A stretch of DNA of 64,000 nt, from NCBI GenBank assembly GCA_000720375.1, contig JOAA01000024.1:62001-126000 (forward strand). The letters are read 5' to 3'. This document shows positions 54,314-63,665 of this stretch, one piece after another (within the stretch, counting starts at the first letter, position 1; the number at the start of each line of letters is the position of its first letter). The stretch comes from Rhodococcus rhodnii. GTDB lineage: Bacteria > Actinomycetota > Actinomycetes > Mycobacteriales > Pseudonocardiaceae. The notes beneath the pieces were generated by a model. The model was not told the origin of the DNA and did no database searches. It saw only the letters and a program-made list of their open reading frames with translations. Position numbers and translations under genes: made by a program.

Positions 54314-55824
54314 TCATGCCGTCCAGGCCGTGGTCCCTGCACGGTGACGAGAGCGGCGTCGGCCGCCCCTCGTTCGTGGCCGAGTTCGGGCTCTGGGACG
54401 ACCGGCAGGCCGCCGCGGCCGAACAGGTCGAGGTGGAGCTGAACGAGGTCGATCTCGTCCGGGTCGTGTTCTGCGACCCGCACGGGCTGGCCCGGTCAAA
54501 GACCGTGCCGGCCAACGTCTTCCGCGCGATCCTGCGCAACGGCATGGACTTCAGCGCCGGGCCGTTCCTGTTCGACACCGGCCACGCCGTCGCCGTCGAC
54601 TTCCTCGCCGACGCCGGCGTGGGGGTCGGTGAACTGCTTGGCGCGGGCGACTTCGTGCTCGTCCCGGATCCGCGCACGTTCCAGGTTCTGCCCGGGACCG
54701 AGCCGAGGACCGCATGGGTGCTCGGCAACGAGTACCTGCGCGACGGCTCGCCGCATCCGCTGGCGTCCCGTGCCGTGCTGCGCCGGGTCCTGGCGGAGTA
54801 CGGCAAGCACGACCTCGCTCCGGTCATCGGACTGGAGGTCGAGTGGTACCTCACCCGTCTGCTCGACGGGCCGCCTGGCAACGCGGGCAACGGTTTCGGT
54901 GTGCAGGGGCCCGCTCCGGCCGTGGCAGCCGTGAACCCGGGCTACCAGTTCAACCTCGACGCCTACTACGACTCGGTGGCCGACGTCGCGGACCCGCTGG
55001 CCGCGATGCTGATGGCGCTCGGCCTGCCGTTGCGCTCGTTCGAGCACGAGTCGGGCCCCGGACAGCTCGAGACGACCTTCGGTCCGATGCTGGCGATGGA
55101 CGCGGCCGACGCGATGTTGCTGTTCCGTACTCAGGTCAAACAGACCTGCAGGCGCCGCGGGTACCACGCGTCCTTCATGACCCTGCCCCGTCTGGACAGC
55201 TTCGACTCCAGCGGCTGGCACCTGCACCAGTCCGTGACGAGTACGAAGACGAACACCAACGTGTTCGCCGCGGGCGACAGCGCGCAGGACGCGATTTCCC
55301 CTGAAGGCGAAGCGTATGTCGCCGGCCTGATGTCCCGGGCGCGGGAGTTCTGCATGCTGTCCGTGCCGACCGTGAACGGATATCGGCGCTTGGCTCCGGA
55401 GTTCACGCTCTCCCCCACCTCGGTCAACTGGCGCTTCGAAGACCGCAGCGCCATGGTGCGGGTGCTCGCAGGCGGCAGCTCGACGCATGTGGAGAACCGG
55501 ATCGGCGAGCCTTGCGCGAACCCGTACCTCACCATCGCCTCTCAGCTCTACGCGGGCTTGGAGGGACTGATCTCCGGTACTCCGGCCACCCAGACCACGT
55601 ATCCCTCGCTACCGACGTCGCTGCGCGAGGCACTGGACGCGTTCCGCGAAAGCACCAGCGCCGAGCAACTGCTGGGCGCGCCGCTCAAGGCCTGCCTGAC
55701 GAAGCTGAAGCAAAGCGAGGCGTCCCGGTTCGACGCTTGGCGCAAGGCAGAGCACTCCCCCGCTGGTGAAGTCACCAACGAGGTCACCGAGTGGGAGCAC
55801 CGCGAATATTTCGGTGTCTTTTAA
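54310..55824 (+). CDS. Glutamine-synthetase-like ligase (FzmN-like)
   Basis: 504 residues from the ATG at 54310 (a second ATG at 54316 has better spacing to AGGGG). GS catalytic domain: VIGLEVEWYLTR, EHESGPGQLETTF, SGWHLHQSV (ATP-site His) and NWRFEDRSAMVRV; it resembles the FluG/PuuA branch that makes gamma-glutamyl amides. FzmN and kinamycin homologues ligate glutamate to hydrazine to give gamma-glutamylhydrazine, the carrier of the N-N unit. Between the amidase and the diiron-like protein. Confidence 0.93.
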   Translation: MIMPSRPWSLHGDESGVGRPSFVAEFGLWDDRQAAAAEQVEVELNEVDLVRVVFCDPHGLARSKTVPANVFRAILRNGMDFSAGPFLFDTGHAVAVDFLADAGVGVGELLGAGDFVLVPDPRTFQVLPGTEPRTAWVLGNEYLRDGSPHPLASRAVLRRVLAEYGKHDLAPVIGLEVEWYLTRLLDGPPGNAGNGFGVQGPAPAVAAVNPGYQFNLDAYYDSVADVADPLAAMLMALGLPLRSFEHESGPGQLETTFGPMLAMDAADAMLLFRTQVKQTCRRRGYHASFMTLPRLDSFDSSGWHLHQSVTSTKTNTNVFAAGDSAQDAISPEGEAYVAGLMSRAREFCMLSVPTVNGYRRLAPEFTLSPTSVNWRFEDRSAMVRVLAGGSSTHVENRIGEPCANPYLTIASQLYAGLEGLISGTPATQTTYPSLPTSLREALDAFRESTSAEQLLGAPLKACLTKLKQSEASRFDAWRKAEHSPAGEVTNEVTEWEHREYFGVF

Positions 55825-55857
55825 AAACAGCAAGTTCGTGCCGAAAGGAAGCCTGCC

Positions 55858-56652
55858 ATGTCACGGTATGACTGGGGCGGAAGCAATCCGTCCATCGAAA
55901 AGCTCAAGGCCGCCATCGAGCCGGCTCGCCAGAAGGTGACCAGCCATCCGCTGTACGGCCAACTGAACACAGTGGACGCCGTGGTGACGTTCATGGAGTA
56001 TCACGTGTACGCCGTGTGGGACTTCATGTCCTTGCTGAAGGTCCTGCAGCGGCAGCTGACGTGTGTCGAAGTGCCCTGGGTGCCGTCCGCACTGCCCGAG
56101 AGCCGCAGGCTGATCAACGACATCACGCTCGTCGAGGAGAGCGATGAGCTCGGCGACGGCTTCATCAGCCACTTCGAGCTGTACGTCGACGGAATGCGGC
56201 AGGCGGGCGCGGACACGTCCCGCATCGACGCGTTCATCGATCTGCTGCGGGCAGGCAAGCCGGTTCTGCCGTCGATCAAGGAAGCGGACGTCCCCGGGCC
56301 TTCGGCCGAGTTCATGACCACGACGTGGACGTTCATCGAGACCGCCCCGGTGCACTGCCAGGCCGCGGCGTTCGCGTTCGGGCGCGAGGACCTGATTCCC
56401 GACATGTTCGACCAGGTTGCCGCGCTCAACGCCGAATTCGGTGACCTGTCGACGTTCGTGGACTACCTCAGGCGGCACATCCAGGTGGACGCCGAGGAAC
56501 ACACGCCGATGGCGATGCAGATGCTCGCCGACCTGTGCGGCGATGACGACACCAAATGGGCCGAGTGCGAGGAGACCATCAACCGCGCGCTCGCGGCCCG
56601 CACGAAACTGTGGGACGGCATCCTGGGGCGGATCGTCCAGCGCTCCCACTGA
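55858..56652 (+). CDS. DUF3050 heme-oxygenase-like diiron protein candidate
   Basis: 264 residues, GAAAGGAAG upstream. All-alpha protein with a plausible diiron ligand set: [12 protein letters not shown] (Glu47, His49), LVEESDE (Glu93/94), FISHFEL (His105) and [15 protein letters not shown], which holds the Asp-X3-His (Asp211, His215) typical of heme-oxygenase-like diiron oxidases. Such enzymes do N-oxygenation, desaturation and related radical chemistry. Followed by a ferredoxin gene. A hydrazine-to-diazo oxidation or another N-oxidation is an inference. Confidence 0.82.
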   Translation: MSRYDWGGSNPSIEKLKAAIEPARQKVTSHPLYGQLNTVDAVVTFMEYHVYAVWDFMSLLKVLQRQLTCVEVPWVPSALPESRRLINDITLVEESDELGDGFISHFELYVDGMRQAGADTSRIDAFIDLLRAGKPVLPSIKEADVPGPSAEFMTTTWTFIETAPVHCQAAAFAFGREDLIPDMFDQVAALNAEFGDLSTFVDYLRRHIQVDAEEHTPMAMQMLADLCGDDDTKWAECEETINRALAARTKLWDGILGRIVQRSH

Positions 56653-56730
56653 CCAGACCTGATCCCACGTTCCCCGGGCCCAGCACAAAGGGCTCGGGGC
56701 ACACCAGCAAGCTGAGGTGGGGAAAACCGC

Positions 56731-57066
56731 ATGCCATGGGCGAAAGACACGACCACTTCGACGGCCGGCACCGGCCGGGCCGAACGGATCACGCAACGAA
56801 CCCGCAGCGAGAACTGGAAGAAACCACCACGCCGCATCGAGAAGTCGGAATGCATCACGTGCGACACGTGCCTGCGCAACTGCCCACCCGAGTTCGGGGC
56901 GATCTTCGATCGCGGGCTGGACGTCGTGATCATCCCCGAACTGTGCTCCGGCTGCCCCGTGTGCGTGATGGTCTGCCCCGTCGACTGCATCTACGTGGAC
57001 GAGGACTGGACGCCGACTGGAGACCAGATGTGGGATCACATTGACCTGACCGGAGAATCGGTATGA
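56731..57066 (+). CDS. Two-cluster [4Fe-4S] ferredoxin
   Basis: 111 residues. The Cys motifs CITCDTCLRNCP and CSGCPVCVMVCPVDC hold two clusters near the middle; the N-terminal ~35 residues are Lys/Arg/Thr-rich, and the C-terminus is acidic as in nitrogen-metabolism ferredoxins. The ATGA overlap with the next gene implies co-translation with the 627-residue protein. It probably supplies electrons to that protein or to the DUF3050 protein. Confidence 0.93.
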   Translation: MPWAKDTTTSTAGTGRAERITQRTRSENWKKPPRRIEKSECITCDTCLRNCPPEFGAIFDRGLDVVIIPELCSGCPVCVMVCPVDCIYVDEDWTPTGDQMWDHIDLTGESV

Positions 57067-58946
57067 CGCTGCCGACCGAGCGAGACGCCGCGCTCTCCCG
57101 CAAGGCCGCGCTGGTCAAAGCACGGCAGAGCCGCAGGCCGAGCCGGCTCGGGCAACGCGCCGGAGCGACGACCACCCCGGACTACCTGGTCGCCGAGGAC
57201 GCCGGATTTCCCGGGCTGCTCAAGCAGACCTGGCAACAGGCCGTCGCCGCGCCGGACCTGCCCAAGGCCGTGGACGTGCTGCTCACGCTCGCCGGACACG
57301 TCCCGGCGGACATCCAAATGCGGGCACTGCCCACCGCGGACGAGTACGCGCTGAAGGTTCTGTTCGGCAAGACGTGGCGGGAGGACATCCCGATCGTCGA
57401 TCCAGCCGAAGACGGTGCCCCAGCGGCATTCCTCGGCGAGATCGGACTGAACACCAGCGGCCGCGTCGTCATCCGCGTCCCGTCGAAGGGCCCGTTGGCC
57501 GGCGAGCACAACCTCGTGGGCGGCGTACTGCGCGTACCGTGGTCCGCCCAGCACTTGTCGGACTACCAGGCCGAGCTTTCCCGTGCGGCCCAACGGTCAC
57601 GCGAATCGGTGGCCGACTGCCGCGAATGGCTGGCGGCCGCGGGTGAGGCCGCGCGCCACGACATGCTGGAGAACCTGCAGGAGGCGGCCCAACGGACGGC
57701 ACCGTTCGTGCTGTACTCCGGCGACAGGCAGTACACCAACTTCCGTGACCAGAACACGTTGACCGGTAAGACTTTGTGGCCCGGACACCCGGACTGCGCG
57801 CTGAGCAGTCTGGCGACCGTGCCGCTCGACCTGTGGTCGGACAGCGATGTGCTGATGGTGGTGTGTCTGACGCTGCTCGTGCGGTCGTCGGGGTTCGCCC
57901 GGATCGAGGAAGCCAACAACACACAACTCACGCCTGAGCACGTGGCGCACCTGCTCGAGGGAACGCGTCAGGCCTACAACAGTGTCCCCGGCGGAGAACT
58001 CGTGCCGCCCGCGCGGTCGACCAAGGCGGCTGCGCTCGGCGATCTCGCCGACGCCCTCGCCAGGCGGCGCATCGAGATCACGCCGAAAGTTCAGCTGTAC
58101 CGGGAAATTCACGGTCCGCTCATGCACAAGATCGAACGGGTCGCCGGTGCCCCGGCTGACGCCGCGCAGCGTCTGGAGGCGGAACTTACCGCCCGCGTGC
58201 GCGAGCGGCTCCCGATCTCCGGCAGCACGCTCGGAGAGCTTGGTGCCAGCATCGAGGCGGCACCTGAATGGTTGGCGAAGCCACACGGCGAATTCGGTAC
58301 AGGGCTGGAATCCCTGGTGTACGAGACCGTGACCGCTGCGACGGCGGCATTCAACGTCGACTTCGCGATGAGCCGCGGGATGCGGTCGTTGACCGCGCTG
58401 ATCGAGGCGCTGCGCGCGGAGGATTTCGCCAAGATCGCCACGTGGGACATCCCGCACTTCTTCTGCTGCGTCGTGCCCACACCGGACGCCAGCAGACACT
58501 TCGGGGGCTCGTCGGCCCATCTCGCCGACACCGCGTGGTCCATCTCCGCGCGGATGCAGTACAACTCGTGGCACTTCCTGGTCGGCAACCTGCCGAAGGT
58601 TCCCGAGATCGTGGCGCGTGACTACTTCGTCCCACCCCGGATCCCGGACATCGCGTACTACTCCGACCAGCACCACCACGGCCACGTCGCCGCCAAGGTG
58701 CGCTTCAGCATCCGCAGCCCGCAGGCGGTGCGAGTGCTGGGCCGCACGTTCAACGGGTTCATGGATCTTCGGCTGTTGCGCTGCGAGGGGTTGCCGTTCG
58801 ACGAGCAGGATCTGCTTGCCGCGCACCGCACATCGGCCTTTATCGCGAAGGCGACAAGCCTCGCTGCCTCATTGGTCGCCGACGGCGCCGACATCGAGAT
58901 CGCGAAGTTCGACTCACAGTGGCACTGGGAGAAAATCGCCGGATAG
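57063..58946 (+). CDS. Unassigned 627-residue protein of the diazo cassette
   Basis: I do not recognise a domain. It is soluble-looking, with no signal peptide or membrane span. Notable segments: PAFVLYSG-like FVLYSGDRQYTNFRDQ near residue 215, WDIPHFFCCVVPTPDASRHF near 460, YNSWHFLVGNLPKVPEI near 500 and a His-rich YYSDQHHHGHVAAKVRF near 540 that could bind metal. Coupled to the ferredoxin by ATGA. From memory, kinamycin, fluostatin, nenestatin and lomaiviticin clusters carry a large unassigned protein alongside the same set. A redox step in N-N or C-N bond chemistry is plausible. Confidence 0.75.
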   Translation: MTLPTERDAALSRKAALVKARQSRRPSRLGQRAGATTTPDYLVAEDAGFPGLLKQTWQQAVAAPDLPKAVDVLLTLAGHVPADIQMRALPTADEYALKVLFGKTWREDIPIVDPAEDGAPAAFLGEIGLNTSGRVVIRVPSKGPLAGEHNLVGGVLRVPWSAQHLSDYQAELSRAAQRSRESVADCREWLAAAGEAARHDMLENLQEAAQRTAPFVLYSGDRQYTNFRDQNTLTGKTLWPGHPDCALSSLATVPLDLWSDSDVLMVVCLTLLVRSSGFARIEEANNTQLTPEHVAHLLEGTRQAYNSVPGGELVPPARSTKAAALGDLADALARRRIEITPKVQLYREIHGPLMHKIERVAGAPADAAQRLEAELTARVRERLPISGSTLGELGASIEAAPEWLAKPHGEFGTGLESLVYETVTAATAAFNVDFAMSRGMRSLTALIEALRAEDFAKIATWDIPHFFCCVVPTPDASRHFGGSSAHLADTAWSISARMQYNSWHFLVGNLPKVPEIVARDYFVPPRIPDIAYYSDQHHHGHVAAKVRFSIRSPQAVRVLGRTFNGFMDLRLLRCEGLPFDEQDLLAAHRTSAFIAKATSLAASLVADGADIEIAKFDSQWHWEKIAG

Positions 58947-58950
58947 CAAG

Positions 58951-58995
58951 AAAGCTTGCGGCCCCTGGCTTCCCGAGCCAGGGGCCGCAAGCTTT
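58951..58995. terminator. Strong bidirectional terminator
   Basis: A perfect 20-base-pair stem (58951-58970 with 58976-58995), five-base loop, between the convergent 627-residue gene and the JadG-like gene. Confidence 0.92.
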
Positions 58996-59007
58996 TGCGC
59001 GTCTGCG

Positions 59008-59751
59008 TCAGACCCGCACCGGTTCCTCCGCGGACCGGGCATGCACGACCCGGTACGTGTTCCAGTCGCTGACAGTGATCAACGACTTCCGCTTGTCCTC
59101 GTTCTTGCGACGCGCGGCGGTCTGCTTGTCCTCCGCCAGCGAGCGGAACGTGTCGTAGGACTCCTTGCTGTCCCACTGCGAATAGACCACGACGAAGTCG
59201 TTGTCCGCTCCCACGGTCGCCAGGTTGCCGTCACCCGTGCCCAGGTTGCGGGACCGGATACCGCGCAGCACGCTCTGCGACCGGTAGCCCGGGACGTCCA
59301 CCAGCCACTCGTGTGCCGACCCGATCGTGGAGATCAGGTCGGTTTGCTCGCGCGGCTGCACGCCGAGGATCTCGATGACCGTGTAGTCGTCGCGGTCGGG
59401 CGAGATCTCGGTGACGTCACCGAGCGAGGGGTGTCGCTGCCCCAGCTCGACCTCGGTCTGCATCAGCCGGACGAACGTGGCGATCTGGTTGAAGACCGGG
59501 ATCGTGTGGTGCTTGAACTCGCTGGTGTCGTAGCGGGCCTCCAGGTCCTGCTTGCCCCGCCACTGGATGAAGTTCAGCGTCCCGTACTTGTCCTGTCCCT
59601 TGTGGACCGTGCTGGAGATCCAGCCGGGGAACGCCGCGGTGTTGACGAGGCTCTTCATCTCGGTGACCAGCCGGTCCACTCGGGGCGACTGGTCGGTCTT
59701 GAACAGGTTGATGACGGTCAGGTACCCGTTCTCGGGATTGATGAACGGCAT
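59008..59751 (-). CDS. JadG/GilOII/AlpJ-like ring-opening oxygenase (two ABM domains)
   Basis: 247 residues, AAGGAGGAAGAG before the ATG. Two antibiotic-biosynthesis-monooxygenase halves: PFINPENGYLTVINLFKTDQ with PGWISSTVHKGQDKYGTLNF, and YTVIEILGVQPREQTDLIST with YRSQSVLRGIRSRNLGTGD. The pattern is that of the angucycline B-ring-opening oxygenases. AlpJ acts in kinamycin biosynthesis on the way to the benzofluorene. Together with the FAD monooxygenases upstream it is the best single indicator of ring contraction in this pathway. Confidence 0.9.
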   Translation of the reverse strand: MPFINPENGYLTVINLFKTDQSPRVDRLVTEMKSLVNTAAFPGWISSTVHKGQDKYGTLNFIQWRGKQDLEARYDTSEFKHHTIPVFNQIATFVRLMQTEVELGQRHPSLGDVTEISPDRDDYTVIEILGVQPREQTDLISTIGSAHEWLVDVPGYRSQSVLRGIRSRNLGTGDGNLATVGADNDFVVVYSQWDSKESYDTFRSLAEDKQTAARRKNEDKRKSLITVSDWNTYRVVHARSAEEPVRV

Positions 59752-59766
59752 GCTCTCTCTTCCTCC

Positions 59767-61245
59767 TTAGGACTGGCCGAACCAGCGGCCAAGGGCGTCG
59801 GGCAGACCATTCACCCCGGACCCCCCAAAACCGACCCATGCGATGTAACCGTCTGGCCGAACCAGCAAGGCCTCGACGCCGTCGAGCGCCGCCGGACGCG
59901 AACCCGTCGTGACGACGTCGATCCGGTCGGCCCACGGCTCCACGGCGGCGCGCACCTTGTCGTTGTCGGCCAGGTCGATCACGATGCCGCGTCCACCGTT
60001 CAGGCAACTGAACGCGCGCTTGCCAGGCGACCCATTGCTGGCCGTGAGCTCGAAGTCAGGCAGCCGCCTGCCGAGCAGCGGGTGGTCGCCGGAACCGACG
60101 TCGTACTTGATGTCCAGGCCGGTGACCATGCCGACCAACAGCTTCTGGACGTCCTCGTACGCCAGCAACTCCATCATCACCGCACGCATCGGGTCCATCT
60201 CGTCGCCGCTGAGGTACAGGATCCGCTGGGCGAGGGTGTTGGCCAGGATGCGCGCGGCAACCGGGTGCCGCTCGGTGTGGTAGGTGTCCAACAGGTCCGC
60301 CGGGGCGTTGCCGTTGATCTCGGCGGCGAGCTTCCACCCGAGGTTCATCGCGTCGCCGATGCCCGCGCTCATGCCCTGGGCGCCGATCGGCAGGTGGATG
60401 TGCGCGGCGTCGCCGAGCAGGAAGACCCGGTCGCGCCGGTACTCGGCGGCCTGCCTGCTGGAGTCGGTGGTGAAGCTTGTCCACAATGGCTTCCCGGCGC
60501 TGATGTCCTCACCGGTCAGCCGCGTCCACGCGTCGGAGATCTCCTTGAAGCTCGGCACGTCCTCGGCGTTCCGCCGCTTCGCGGCACTGCGCTCGTACAC
60601 GACCACGCGGTTGACTTGCGGGCCCATCGGCAGCACCATCACGTACCCGCCCGGCACGCGCTCGCCGGCGAAGCGCGGCCGCAGCTCAAGGCCGGCGATG
60701 TCGGCGAACCACAGCTCGATGACGGGATCCGTACCGGGGAAGTCGACGTCGATCAGCTTGCGGACCGCGCTGCGGCCGCCGTCGCAGCCCGCCACATAGC
60801 GGGCGCGCAGCTTCTCGGGGCCGTCCGGCGTGGTGACGTCCACAGTGACGCCTTCGGCATCCTGGCTCAGTCCGGTGACGTCGTAGTTCCGGCACACCGC
60901 AACACCTTGCTCGGCGGCCCATCCGGCCAGTACGCCCTCGGTGAGCGACTGGGGCTTGCCCCGTGCGCCGTACGAACCGCCTTCGATGATCTGGTAGTTC
61001 AGCGGCAGTCCACCGAAGTGACCGAACGGAATCGTGTGCAGCTCACCGAATCGCGGCAGCAACCCTCGCTGGTCGAACTCCTCGATGGTGCGAGCGGAGA
61101 AACCGAGGGCACGCGACTGCTTCATCGGCTCCGCGAGCCGGTCGAGCACAACGGCCTCGACTCCGGCGAGGCCCAGTTCACCGGCGAGCATCAGCCCGGT
61201 GGGCCCTGCCCCCACGATGATGACGTCCGCATCAAACTCTGACAT
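59767..61245 (-). CDS. FAD-dependent angucycline-type monooxygenase (PgaE/JadH group), copy A
   Basis: 492 residues from the ATG at 61245 (GGAAGGAAA upstream). FAD motif DVIIVGAGPTGLMLAGELGL, substrate-loop RALGFSARTIEEFDQRG, DG motif VAGCDGGRSAVRKLIDV and GD motif FLLGDAAHIHLPIGAQGMSA. The C-terminal ~100 residues form the thioredoxin-like domain. It hydroxylates the tetracyclic intermediate. Its start overlaps copy B by 14 bases. Confidence 0.95.
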   Translation of the reverse strand: MSEFDADVIIVGAGPTGLMLAGELGLAGVEAVVLDRLAEPMKQSRALGFSARTIEEFDQRGLLPRFGELHTIPFGHFGGLPLNYQIIEGGSYGARGKPQSLTEGVLAGWAAEQGVAVCRNYDVTGLSQDAEGVTVDVTTPDGPEKLRARYVAGCDGGRSAVRKLIDVDFPGTDPVIELWFADIAGLELRPRFAGERVPGGYVMVLPMGPQVNRVVVYERSAAKRRNAEDVPSFKEISDAWTRLTGEDISAGKPLWTSFTTDSSRQAAEYRRDRVFLLGDAAHIHLPIGAQGMSAGIGDAMNLGWKLAAEINGNAPADLLDTYHTERHPVAARILANTLAQRILYLSGDEMDPMRAVMMELLAYEDVQKLLVGMVTGLDIKYDVGSGDHPLLGRRLPDFELTASNGSPGKRAFSCLNGGRGIVIDLADNDKVRAAVEPWADRIDVVTTGSRPAALDGVEALLVRPDGYIAWVGFGGSGVNGLPDALGRWFGQS

Positions 61246-62683
61246 TTTCCTTCCTACCTTCCGCGCGCAACAGCTTCCCGATCGCCTGGTCCAGGTCTGC
61301 CTCACTGCTACCTGCCCAGGCGAGGAAGCCGTCCGGCCGCAGGAGGATGGTGCTGATTCCCGGGAGAGATCCCGCTTCGTCCGTCGCTTGAATCGTGGGG
61401 ATGGGCCAGCGCCCGGAGTCGTCGGACGCCGGGGTGAGTCGCACTAGGACGGGTTCGGTTCCCGCTGCCCGCAGCGGGCCCGATTCCGTCCGTAGCCGCA
61501 AGTTCGTGATACGCCGCCCGACAAGCGGGGACTCGGGCGGGCCGTACCGGTCGCTGAGGTTGCTGGCGACCCCGGCCAGGTGCGTACGGACCTGGCTGAG
61601 GCTGGTCAGTTCGGTCAGTACCGTGCGCAGCGGCTCGAACTCGGGCCCGCCGATCAGTACAACCTCTTGCGCCGCAACATGGTTCAGCACGCGCCTGGCG
61701 ATCGCGTGCCGCTCGTCGTGGTAGCTGTCCAGCAGGCTGGGTGCTGCCCAGCCGCGCACCGTTCCGGCGAGTTTCCAGCCGAGGTTGACCGCGTCCTGCA
61801 GGCCGACGTTCAGTGCCTGGCCACCGATCGGCATGTGCCAGTGGGCCGCGTCGCCCGCGAGCAGAACCCGGCCCTGCCGGTAGGAATCGGCCAGCCCCCA
61901 CGAGTTGTCGAAGGCGTCCAGCCAGATGGCGGTCCCTCCGGAGATGTCCTCGCCGGTCACCTTCTCCCACAGCGCGACGACTTCACCGAACTCTGGCGGC
62001 CCGGTCCGTTCGGTCACGGCTTGGCCTGCCGCGTGCACCATCACCCGTGTGACGCCGTCGCGAGTCATCGCGACGGCGAACCCGGCTTCGAGCCGCTCGA
62101 ACCTGCGGTCACGGATCTGAATGCCAGTCACGTCAGCGCGCAGCAGCTCCTTCGTCGCCGCCTCGGCCGTCACGGGGAACCCGCGCAGTCTGCGTACGGT
62201 GCTGTGGGCTCCGTCGCAGCCGACCACGTACCGCGCCTCGATCCGCAGGTCTCCCCTTGGTCCACGGACTCCGCAGACAACGTGGTCGTCCCGCTCGATG
62301 ATCTCGGTGAGCTCGTGCCCCCGAAGCAGCGTCACGCCCAGCTCAGCGGCGCGCTCACCCAGGACCGCCTCGGTTCGGTACTGGGGCACCTTCCAGTTGC
62401 CCGCGTACTCGCTGTCCAAATTGGACATATCGAAGCCCAGGCCGCCGAAGTGTGCCCGCGGCTCGTGCGCTGCCTCTGCCAGCAGCGCATCGAAACCGCG
62501 CTCGTGCAACAGTTCGGCGGTCAGCGTGGTGAGCTGGCTGGCCCGCGACTCGGTCATCGGGACGGGCAAGCGCTCCACGATGGTGACCGGCACGTTGGCC
62601 CGGCCGAGCTCGCAGGCCAGCAGGAGCCCGACCGGGCCCGCGCCGACGACGACGACCGCTGCGGCCGCCTGGGGTCTCGTCAC
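61232..62683 (-). CDS. FAD-dependent angucycline-type monooxygenase, copy B
   Basis: 483 residues from a GTG overlapping the stop of the cyclase gene (GTGA). FAD motif AVVVVGAGPVGLLLACELGR, DG motif VVGCDGAHSTVRRLRGF, and GD motif VLLAGDAAHWHMPIGGQALN. Divergent from copy A at the substrate loop (RASQLTTLTAELLHERG) and in the middle domain, so it probably acts on another carbon or does a different oxidation, as in clusters where paired oxygenases work in sequence. Confidence 0.95.
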   Translation of the reverse strand: MTRPQAAAAVVVVGAGPVGLLLACELGRANVPVTIVERLPVPMTESRASQLTTLTAELLHERGFDALLAEAAHEPRAHFGGLGFDMSNLDSEYAGNWKVPQYRTEAVLGERAAELGVTLLRGHELTEIIERDDHVVCGVRGPRGDLRIEARYVVGCDGAHSTVRRLRGFPVTAEAATKELLRADVTGIQIRDRRFERLEAGFAVAMTRDGVTRVMVHAAGQAVTERTGPPEFGEVVALWEKVTGEDISGGTAIWLDAFDNSWGLADSYRQGRVLLAGDAAHWHMPIGGQALNVGLQDAVNLGWKLAGTVRGWAAPSLLDSYHDERHAIARRVLNHVAAQEVVLIGGPEFEPLRTVLTELTSLSQVRTHLAGVASNLSDRYGPPESPLVGRRITNLRLRTESGPLRAAGTEPVLVRLTPASDDSGRWPIPTIQATDEAGSLPGISTILLRPDGFLAWAGSSEADLDQAIGKLLRAEGRKENVRV

Positions 62684-63636
62684 GACGCCGCGCGCGTGCC
62701 GCCGGAGCCTTCAGCAAAGGCCTTCGCGGCACGCAAGGTCGTCAAACTGTTGTTGCTCAACGCGTTCTGGACGAACTTCTGCGCCGCTGCCAAGTCCGCG
62801 TCCGGACCGAGCACGTCGGCGATGCGGTCCTCGTTGATCCGAATCGTGTGCCGCGACGTCACCGACACGCCACCGTCACACTCCTCGATCAGCCAGCGCC
62901 CGGTGTGCAGTGTCATCAGCGCGGGCAGAACGATCTGCTTGTACACAATGGTCGTGTTCGGCTGGCACACGCGGACGGATCGCGTGGTGTGCGTCGATCC
63001 GTCCTTCGTGCGAGTGTCCATTTCGAGCGTCTGCAGCCCCGGCGTTTCCTCCTCCAACAACACCCTGGCCACGTGCGGGAGCCGCTGCTCCCAGAGCTGG
63101 GCCTCGTTGATGAAGTCGTAGACGTCCTTGGTGCTGCCGTCGACCGTCACGGTGTCGTCGAACGTGATCAGCTTGTCGGGACCGCTCGCCTCCACGTTCG
63201 TCTTGAGCGCGTTCAGCTCCGACGTGCTGTTGCGGTCGACCGCCTTGATGATCCAGTCCAGATCGGCCGGATCGTCGGTCGCCGGGAAGAAATCGTGCAG
63301 CAGGCGCACATGGCATTCGGAGTCGGACACGGGCTCGATCACCCATTCCCCGCCCATGCCACCGACCGGGTGCTGCGAGCGTTCCTGACGGAACGACACG
63401 CTCATCCGCGCCGGATCGTGCTCGCGCCTGGACGTCCAGCTCTTGGCGGCGCCGTTGGCGGTCGCCCAGATCCGGATCAGCTCCGAGTTCCCGTCCCGCC
63501 GCACGCTTTCGGCGTGCACGGTCGGTGGGAAGATCGTCGGCCACTTGTCGACGTCCGCGATCAGTGCGTAGACCCGCTCGGCTGGAGCAGCGACGTTGAC
63601 CGTGTGTTCGGTCTCCCGCACCGCGCTCGTAGTCAC
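62680..63636 (-). CDS. Aromatase/cyclase with two SRPBCC domains
   Basis: 318 residues from the GTG at 63636 (AGAGGAGAAG upstream). Two START/SRPBCC halves: N-terminal EHTVNVAAPAERVYALIADV and KWPTIFPPTVHAE, C-terminal DDTVTVDGSTKDVYDFINEA and QLWEQRLPHVARV. Didomain ARO/CYC proteins act on C9-reduced polyketides to fix the first ring closure and aromatisation, consistent with an angucycline pathway and implying a ketoreductase, which is not in the window. Confidence 0.95.
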   Translation of the reverse strand: MTTSAVRETEHTVNVAAPAERVYALIADVDKWPTIFPPTVHAESVRRDGNSELIRIWATANGAAKSWTSRREHDPARMSVSFRQERSQHPVGGMGGEWVIEPVSDSECHVRLLHDFFPATDDPADLDWIIKAVDRNSTSELNALKTNVEASGPDKLITFDDTVTVDGSTKDVYDFINEAQLWEQRLPHVARVLLEEETPGLQTLEMDTRTKDGSTHTTRSVRVCQPNTTIVYKQIVLPALMTLHTGRWLIEECDGGVSVTSRHTIRINEDRIADVLGPDADLAAAQKFVQNALSNNSLTTLRAAKAFAEGSGGTRAAS

Positions 63637-63665
63637 GATTCTTCTCCTCTTGCTGACGAAAACGG

